Source of the DNA: Effrenium voratum
Lineage: Eukaryota > Sar > Dinophyceae > Suessiales > Symbiodiniaceae
Assembly (NCBI GenBank): GCA_963377175.1
Contig: CAUJNA010000491.1
Location: forward strand, 553,072-617,071
DNA length: 64,000 bases
Direction: 5' to 3'
In this document: piece after piece, positions 58,501 to 64,000 of the stretch
Numbering within the stretch: the stretch's first letter is position 1
Layout of the letters: each line of letters opens with the position of its first letter
Position numbers and translations under genes: made by a program
The notes under the pieces: model-generated
Databases searched by the model: none
What the model was told of the DNA's origin: nothing
The model's input: only the letters and a program-made list of their open reading frames with translations

Positions 58501-61500
58501 CGAGAGATATCGCTTCGATTCGTTTCATAGTTTGCACCGCTTGGGTGTCATTTGCCCTGTTTGGCTTTGCGAAACGAGTTCCCGAAGGCCCAAAGGAAAG
58601 ACACACCCACAAACTCCTGCTTGGCTCAGGGGCATTGCAACAAACGTGGGGGGGGGGGCTGTTGAAATCAAGTGTGCACCTCCAAGCCCCAAGAGGAAAA
58701 TGGTGTATCCCTGAAGATGGCAAAACCAATTCGGCCTGAGGGCAGTGGATGGGTGGACAACACCTTGGACTAACGCCTTACGGCCTCTCATGACCAGGAT
58801 TGTTTGGTGTGTGTGTGTGTTGTTGAGGGTAGCCTTTTCAAAGCTTGGTTTCAAAGGAAACCAACTGGAAAGCCAACATCTCTTGTGAAGAGAAGCGCGC
58901 ATGCCCAGATCCCTCAGATCATCTGATCCTTGGGGGGGGCGGAGAAATAGACCCAGTGATGAACCCATGAAAAGAAATTGCAAGCCCCGGGAAGCGTGGC
59001 CAACATGCTGCCTTTGGCTTTTCAGCGACAAACGATCTTCAGGATGCAAGCCGTGAGCTCGAAACCCATAGGCTGCAAGGAATTCTTGGAATCCGCCATT
59101 CGGCACTGGCCCACAATCCCGGTTTGGTTGGATTAGAGGGTAAAGCCAAAGAAAACCAATTGGCCCGCCGTTTTGAGACAATCCGATTTCTTCACAGTCG
59201 TCCGACCTCCATAATAGATCGGTCACAAACAAGTCTATGCCTTTTACAAAACTGTCCAAGCAAAACTGGGGAAACTTGAGACAACGACCCCCGTCGAACC
59301 TTTTCGGGGGGAAACATGCAACACAATTGTGTTTCACCTCTGGTATGCTGCCCCCCCATCCCGCAGCAACACAAGTGCTAACTTCAGAAATGCCAAACAC
59401 TAAACTTAGCATTGCCAATAGTTGATCTTAGATGTGCAGTGCAAAATCCAGTGCCGCCAATCTAAGTTTGGTTTTATCAATAGGCTCCCAATACTAAAAT
59501 CAGCAATCCCGAAAATCAAATTCCCAAACCTAAATTCAGTCTTGCCAACTCTTAGTTTCGTTTGGTGAATGCTTGCTGCTGGGGATGGTGCGCGAGTACG
59601 GAGAGGACATGCTTTGAGTGCTATGGAGTTTGCCTCCGTACTTTTTCGTCACTCCCCCAGTTGACACCCGGCTCGCGGGTCATCTCTGCCCTTAGCACCT
59701 CTTGCAGCAAAAACATGTTTGGTGAATGTTTGGTGAATGTTCGGTGAATGCTTTGAATGCATGTTTGGTAAACAAAAACATGGTTGCTTGTAAAAAACAA
59801 ACATGTTTTGAAAGCTTGGTGAATACTATCGCACTATAGTATTGTTTAAAGGCTCTTTGTTTTTGCTGGGGCTTCCGGTGGCTTTTCATCCGACAGGAAG
59901 CCAAACTCTGGGCTGTCTGACTGAGAGAGGCGGATTCCTGGATTCCAGGGGCTGATTACTTTTCTTTTCTTTTCAACCATCGTTCTTGTCAAAAACCGGA
60001 TCTGTTTCCCTGGGGTTTTGACGGTTTCCTGAAAAGAAGGATCCCTGGAAAGAATGGGGAAGGTAGCCCTAGATGGATGCCCTGATTCCTAAGTTCAGTA
60101 GCATCAAAACGAAATCTTGGATCCCGAGACTGACAATACTAAACTTAGGATTGCCAATGGTTGAGCTAAGCTTGCCAATCTAAATTTGTTATTGCCAAAA
60201 CTCAACCTGTATTGGAACCTAAGATTAAGTGTTGACTGCATTAAATGCAAAAGCGGAAGCCCAAGATCGGGCAATACCTTATTTAGTTTTGACAATGTGA
60301 AACGTAGTATTGGGAACCTACGATTAAGCATTGGCAGCACTGAATTTGGCATTGGACATCTGAGATCAGGTATTGGCAATACAAAGTTTGGTATGGCCTA
60401 TGTTTTGGATCATGCATCTCGTCCAACCCCATTTTTCAGTGATTTGAGATCTTTAAGACCCATTCAGTAGCCATGTTTTGGGTGCGAACCTTTTTGTCTA
60501 AGATGTTTCACAAAATGACATTGAATATTTGCTTGGACGAGTTTCGTTTATTGTAGCTCCGGTAGTACAGGGTATCACGTGTAGAAAAAAACACACGCGT
60601 TTGTCTCCAAATAGGAGAATAGAGGAGCCCCAAATGGTTGCTATTCTCTTGGTTTCCCTTTGAACCTATCCTCTACGCACATGTATCTGCAGCTCGGTGT
60701 TTGCGCGCGCCTGTGACTCCTTCTGGATGCGCATGCTCGTGCGAGTCTGGGCGCGCCTGCGAGCGCCGGGGGTGGGGGGGTCCCAACTTGATGTTCTGGA
60801 GATGCTGTCGTAGTGCAAGTTATGAGTTTGAAGTTCGAAGTGAGATGATCCGTTTGGAAAGACAAACTTGAGGCGATGTTTGCCTTTGTTCACTCCCGAA
60901 AGGTTTCCCTGCTCCTACCTAGGGCTCCTTTTTCTAAAACCAGGCAATAAGAGTCAACCTTGCCCAACACCTCAAAGGGGTGTGTGTCAAAGGGAAATCT
61001 TCAAATTGTGGTTTTGACGGCTTGTTTCTCTCCAAACCCAACCCAAAAAAGGGTACCTCGAAGAAAACAAAAAACATATCCTTTCCAACATCTGCGCTTA
61101 TTGGACAGGTTTTTACTGAGCAACCAGAGGCGGGGGCCCATGAAGTTTCCGATGTCGCCAGATGCCTTCTCTGCTGGGCACGTGAATCAAATAAGACTGA
61201 CAGCGTTTTGGGCGCCCCCCCCCGAGAAAAGGGTCTGGAAAGATACAGCATACTCATCCATTTCTGCTATGCATCGCCGAGATTGAACGCCAAATTGAAC
61301 ACCAAAATGGAGAAAGGATCACCTTACCGGCCCAAAGGACCTGTACAAAAAAGGTGAACACCTTGGAACCTTGCCAAAAGTGGCTCCGAGTGATTTTTGA
61401 GCTGCCACCCTTTCATTTTGGGGGTTGGTTTTTGTCGGGACGCCACCATGATCAAAGGTCCACAGGCCGATCCCCTTTCGAGAAGAGACAGGACAATGGC

Positions 61501-63152
61501 ATGATCAATCTGCACTAACTGCTCAATTGTGAAATCCCCAAGGTCCAGCTTCAGCCGAAAGCGCTTTCATGCGCTTTCCAGGAGCCCAAGTTTTTTTTGG
61601 TTAACCCGTTGAAACATGCGCAACACCTATTTGGTGAACCTGGTCTCAAATGCCCAAGTGCCATGGGAAAAAAGGGCGTCCTTGCTTGGTTGGTTGAGTT
61701 TAAAGGGGAACCCTTCCCAGAAAAAGGAGAAAAACAGGGCGCCACTGGGCAAGTGGGTGGTGCGTGGCCTGGCACGGGTGTCTTCCATCCGCTGGTTGTC
61801 CCCCAGGGTGAGCCGGTCCGCCGCCAGCGCGCTGAGCAGCGCGAAGTTGGCCTTCAGCCTGCCAGGGACAAGCGAAATGTCGCCCCTCTTTTTGCCGGGT
61901 ATGTGTCAGCACCGACTTGGTTGCACCACCCAGCGCCCCAACAAAAAGAAGAGTGTCTTTACCGTATTTTTCGGGGTCCCCAAGAAACACCTGCCTATAA
62001 GGACCTGGTTGAAATGAAGACCCTGGTTTGCCTTTTTAGGTGTAAACGAACGCCACAATTTAGACAGTGCCAGACTTGGACTGCTGCACAAGGTACACCT
62101 TCTGCTGATTGACAAGCACAAGGTACGGCAAAAGGCAAAAGATTTCACCAAATGGTAAGCCAAGTAAACGGGCATGCAGAGATCAAGCAAACGGACGCTG
62201 AGGGACTGCCGAGTTTCCCCCATTGCCGGCCTCCGCTGCTTGCGTTGGATGCGCTCCGTCTTGGCGGCGTCCTGCTCTTTCAGCAAAGGGGGCTCTTCTT
62301 AGAGTTGTTGTTTTTTGAAGAGGTTAACGTTTAGGGTTTGGGGTGTAGGGTTTAGGGTTTAGGGTTTGGGTTTTGGGTGTAGGGTTTAGGGTTTAAGGTG
62401 TGGGGTTTAGGGTTTGGTTTTGGGTGTAGGGTTTAGGGTTTAGGGAATCAAGGGATTAGGGTGTCACTGAAAGGACATCTCCCAAAAGCAGTTCTTCCGC
62501 GCTCCTTGTGTATACCCGAAATGGACATGAGTTAAGCCATATAAAGCGCGGCTTTATTTGGGCCTGGGTACCCTTGCGCTCTACCGACTGAGCTAGGCGG
62601 GCTGCTGATTGGCGCCAAGTCCGTTGCCAGACACTCCACGCTTGTGGCCATTTTGCGTAGGGCAAGCTGCCCAACAGGTGCAAAGAACGAAGAACTGCCT
62701 GAAAGGTTTAATGCGGGGTGGGGATTACTGGGATCGCCCTGTACAAACTTCTTTCCCAAAAAAGCCTGGTGTGGCTCACCATTCTGCACAAATTCCTATT
62801 CCCAAATTGGACCACGCAGAAAAGCGGTCCTCCAGCAGAGAGGTTAGAATAAGGGTGCCAACTTCTCTCTGTAGCCTATTTTAGGGGAACCCTCCCCCGA
62901 CAAAGTGGGTAAAAGGGCACTGGGGGACCTAATCAAACTGCCATGGGTCAAAATCCCGTACCCTCTAAAATGGGTGGTGCCCTACCCCAAAATGGTACCA
63001 TTGGTTTTGACCCGCAGCCAAACAGCAAGTTGGAGAAATTTGGCCACACCTTTAGACCACTCCTCCTGGGCACCTTTCAGCGACACCTCCGCGAAGGCGG
63101 CGAACTGTGAGAAGACGTCCACCTGAGATTCGGCGTGGCCTCGAACGAAAGA
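52392..63152 (-). CDS. Bestrophin-family anion channel, at least eight recovered exons, 5' end outside window (span)
   Basis: Bestrophins are pentameric chloride/bicarbonate channels; algal members sit in thylakoid or envelope membranes and some serve carbon concentration. Here the family is read from joined exons: LKANFALLSALAADRL and RMEDTRAR; a polar linker; DAVSTVMYWIIWDLADAM; SIAPPIQSRM joined to YQELSNGMLGFNNCVK; VADVPFPLPFAQ (the PxPFPYAQ region leading into a membrane helix); SPIVSPIVCFFLFESLWC (membrane helix); and LNEVAKELENPFGQD joined to VNDISVNDFHVRF, the family's hallmark E-x-PFG-x-D-x-ND-(L/I) motif. The seven exons from 61858 down to 53601 join with every phase matching and no stop. 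The last exon gives an Asp/Pro-rich acidic tail ending TKLQL-stop. The first recovered exon (63061-63152) is less sure, and the N-terminal membrane part lies beyond 64 kb. Exons are 49-121 bp, with introns up to about 4 kb filled with repeats. Confidence 0.92.
53601..53678 (-). CDS. Bestrophin exon: NDISVNDFHVRFVDTL
   Basis: 78 bp. Acceptor TGCGAG|GTGAAT, donor CAGCAG|GCGGGA (GC), or CCTAAGCA|GCAGGC if the last exon is to be joined in phase. Its ND completes the PFG-x-D-x-ND motif begun in the previous exon. Confidence 0.9.
54119..54239 (-). CDS. Bestrophin exon: membrane helix and ELENPFGQD
   Basis: 121 bp, 40 codons. Acceptor TTTGAAG|GTAC, donor CAGGAT|GCAACT (GC). Reads YVVIFTQSPIVSPIVCFFLF then ESLWCLNEVAKELENPFGQD. 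This carries the family signature and is the strongest single piece of evidence. Confidence 0.93.
54258..54281. repeat. (GT)n microsatellite in bestrophin intron
   Basis: About 11 GT units just upstream (gene sense) of the signature exon. Confidence 0.85.
54716..54815. repeat. (CACACC)n / (CA)n microsatellite in bestrophin intron
   Basis: CACACACAGACAGACAC followed by about eight CACACCC/CACCCA units. Open frames on both strands (His/Thr/Pro; Val/Gly/Cys) are artefacts. Confidence 0.92.
55122..55201 (-). CDS. Bestrophin exon: VPFPLPFAQ and membrane helix
   Basis: 80 bp. Acceptor ATCCAG|GTGG, donor CCGGT|GCAACC (GC). Reads VADVPFPLPFAQLLGILLAA then FSCLMP, leaving GT. PFPLPFAQ matches the conserved PxPFPYxQ region that follows the channel neck. 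Confidence 0.9.
55905..55973. repeat. (GGTCTCTC)n octamer array beside a micro-exon
   Basis: Eight copies of GGTCTCTC ending GGCGTCTCGC, 10 bp from the donor of the 49-bp bestrophin exon. Confidence 0.95.
55983..56031 (-). CDS. Bestrophin micro-exon: YQELSNGMLGFNNCVK
   Basis: Only 49 bp. Acceptor CTCCCAG|GTAC, donor GTGAAG|GCGCCG (GC). The donor lies next to a (GGTCTCTC)n microsatellite at 55905-55973. Confidence 0.88.
56333..56424 (-). CDS. Bestrophin exon: MYWIIWDLADAM / APPIQSR
   Basis: 92 bp. Acceptor CTACAG|GATG, donor CCGGAT|GTGCCA (GT). Reads DAVSTVMYWIIWDLADAMKD then LSIAPPIQSR, leaving AT, completed to Met by the next exon. Confidence 0.88.
56457..56535. repeat. Dispersed repeat, copy 2 (ACCCCCCTGCAAAAAGTTTA)
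   Basis: Same block order as 26322-26405; contains the near-palindrome AAAAGTTTAACTTTT flanked by C-run and G-run. It begins 33 bp upstream (gene sense) of a bestrophin exon acceptor. Confidence 0.7.
56552..56576. repeat. (GT)n(TA)n microsatellite
   Basis: TGTGTGTGTATATATATATATATA run in a bestrophin intron. Confidence 0.9.
58333..58445. repeat. ~50-bp direct repeat pair
   Basis: TCAATCACTCGGATGGGTCTT ... CTGAGCAACTTACTGAGTG is followed by TGAATCACTCAGATGGGTCTT ... CTGAGCTAACTTACTGTCAG. Confidence 0.7.
59380..60400. repeat. Degenerate ~20-bp repeats with TTGCCAATACTAAATTTAGG core
   Basis: Clusters at 59,390-59,560 and 60,090-60,400 contain many variants such as GCCAATCTAAGTTTGG, TGACAATACTAAACTTAGG and TTGGCAATACAAAGTTTGG. 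About 500 bp between the clusters lacks the motif except for a TGGTGAATG array at 59,718-59,750. Confidence 0.6.
60681..60756 (-). CDS. Bestrophin exon: polar helical linker
   Basis: 76 bp. Acceptor CTCGCAG|GCGC, donor ATACAT|GTGCGT (GT). Reads RAQTRTSMRIQKESQARANT then ELQIH. The one-base start and phase-0 end fit both neighbours. Confidence 0.75.
61769..61858 (-). CDS. Bestrophin exon: LKANFALLSALAADRL
   Basis: 90 bp. Acceptor CTGGCAG|GCTG, donor GTGCCAG|GCCACG (GC). Reads LKANFALLSALAADRLTLGD then NQRMEDTRA. Leaves two bases that the next exon completes. Confidence 0.8.
62330..62462 (+). repeat. Interstitial telomere-like TTTAGGG tract
   Basis: Repeats of TTTAGGG with TTTGGG and GTGTAGGG variants. 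TTTAGGG is the plant-type telomere unit also used by dinoflagellates. It lies in a bestrophin intron, so it is interstitial. Confidence 0.8.
62560..62602 (-). pseudogene. 5' half of a tRNA (A-box intact)
   Basis: The - strand from 62602 reads GCCCGCCTAGCTCAGTCGGT then AGAGC: a 7-nt acceptor strand, TA, and a perfect D-arm with A-box. After GAGCGCAAGG the sequence leaves the tRNA fold, with no anticodon stem partner and no TTCGA loop. It is a truncated tRNA copy or SINE head, not a functional gene. The acceptor and D-arm most resemble tRNA-Lys. Confidence 0.65.
63061..63152 (-). CDS. Bestrophin gene, probable upstream exon
   Basis: Reads SFVRGHAESQVDVFSQFAAF then AEVSLKGAQEE. With a GT donor at GAGGA|GTGGTC it joins in phase to the next exon (QEE-LKANF). 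The acceptor could be CTCCCAG (63153) or the internal AATCTCAG|GTGGAC. Helical, coding-like; assignment to bestrophin is by position and phase. Confidence 0.6.
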
Positions 63153-64000
63153 CTGGGAGCTGGGTGATGGTTTAAAAGAGGGAGGCAAAAGGCACACCCG
63201 CTTTTGAGGGGCTATTTTGGGTGAAACCCATTTTGCTCAACTTGGTAGAGAGGTTCTCTCCCCCCACAAGTGATCCGATAGCATCTAAAGTGCAGCCCCC
63301 CCTTTTTCATCAACCACGGAGCTATTAATCCGGGGTGAAACATCTTTGCCCCAAACAAAGGCTTCTGAAGCCATGTTTTGTGGACACTGGATGGTTTTAG
63401 GTAGCCACTTTCAAGTGATACTAGCCTCCATAGTAACATGGCTCCTTATTTTGACTGAGAAATCCATCGTATCTCCAAGATGAATCCAGAACTGCTAGGC
63501 GGGCCAAAGACGTTGTCAAACAAGTAGTCCTAGAAACGGCAGCCTTGTCATACCAACAAAATCTGCTTACTGTAACAAATAAAACCCCAAAAGGTCCCCC
63601 AAAGGAGTGCTGATCTGCAAAAGTTGAGGTGGGAAATCCCACGTTGGCAAGAAATACAACACCAAACAAACCAAACAAGCCGCACAAGCCACACAAACAA
63701 AGCAAACAAGCCGAACAAACTAGATACGAGAAACAATAACCAAATCAAACCAAGCGAGCACAGCACACAACAAATACCAAAAACCTCAAACAGACCAAGC
63801 AAATTGGTACAACAAACTAAACAAACACAGCATGGCAAATCTGAGCAAATCAAGACACAGGCCAGCAAAAAACAAAACAAAACATAACTCAGCCCAGGCA
63901 AAAACACAGTCTTACTAGGTCTTCTTTCCCGTGCCAAGCCGCGAACTTGCTATAATAGAAGTGCAGTTGCGTCACTGCCTCCCAGTAGCGGTGCCAGGCC
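63153..64000. other. Probable bestrophin intron to window edge
   Basis: No exon recognised. From about 63,640 to 63,890 the + strand is rich in ACAAAC/CAAACC units. The upstream bestrophin exons are expected beyond 64,000. Confidence 0.4.

Larger units (their letters stand above)
56600..60640. other. Long bestrophin intron region
   Basis: No additional exon is needed by phase between 60681 and 56424. The sequence holds repeats at 58,333-58,445 and 59,380-60,400 but no supported gene. Confidence 0.5.

Overview
The window looks like nuclear DNA of a dinoflagellate, most likely a Symbiodiniaceae-type or related core dinoflagellate. This is an inference. It rests on sparse genes split into very small exons, introns that mostly use GC donors and always re-enter at AG|G where exon phase lets me fix the junction, abundant simple-sequence and inverted repeats, and plant-type TTTAGGG tracts. 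No bacterial gene layout, rRNA, complete tRNA or CRISPR array is visible.

Layout. 0-6 kb reads on the + strand: an uninterrupted fructosamine-3-kinase-family gene (1838-2791) and the end of a gene with a poly-Glu tail (about 5520-5888). 6.5-10 kb is a sharply bounded AT-rich island whose G/C strand bias reverses near 8.8-8.9 kb. 10-24.6 kb is almost gene-free and holds minisatellites, a 73-bp satellite, a tRNA-like sequence and a 1.2-kb GT/GTGC microsatellite. From 24.6 kb to the right edge every exon I can support reads on the - strand: a Cys-rich 3' exon (about 24.7 kb), a protein kinase assembled from nine short exons (38.8 to 28.8 kb), an unidentified multi-exon gene (51.7 to about 44 kb), and a bestrophin-family anion channel (63.2 to 52.4 kb, 5' end beyond the window).

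The + block on the left and the - block on the right therefore converge on the AT-rich island. Each arm of the island is depleted of C on the strand that would be the non-template strand for read-through from its own side. This fits a convergent-transcription or domain-boundary element and is the most interesting feature here.

The kinase and channel were recognised by joining short exon translations, not from long reading frames. Seven bestrophin exons join without any phase conflict. The N-terminal part of the channel, the exon linking the kinase IX and XI regions, and the identity of the 44-52 kb gene remain open. Most long open frames in the window are artefacts of repeats whose units lack stops.
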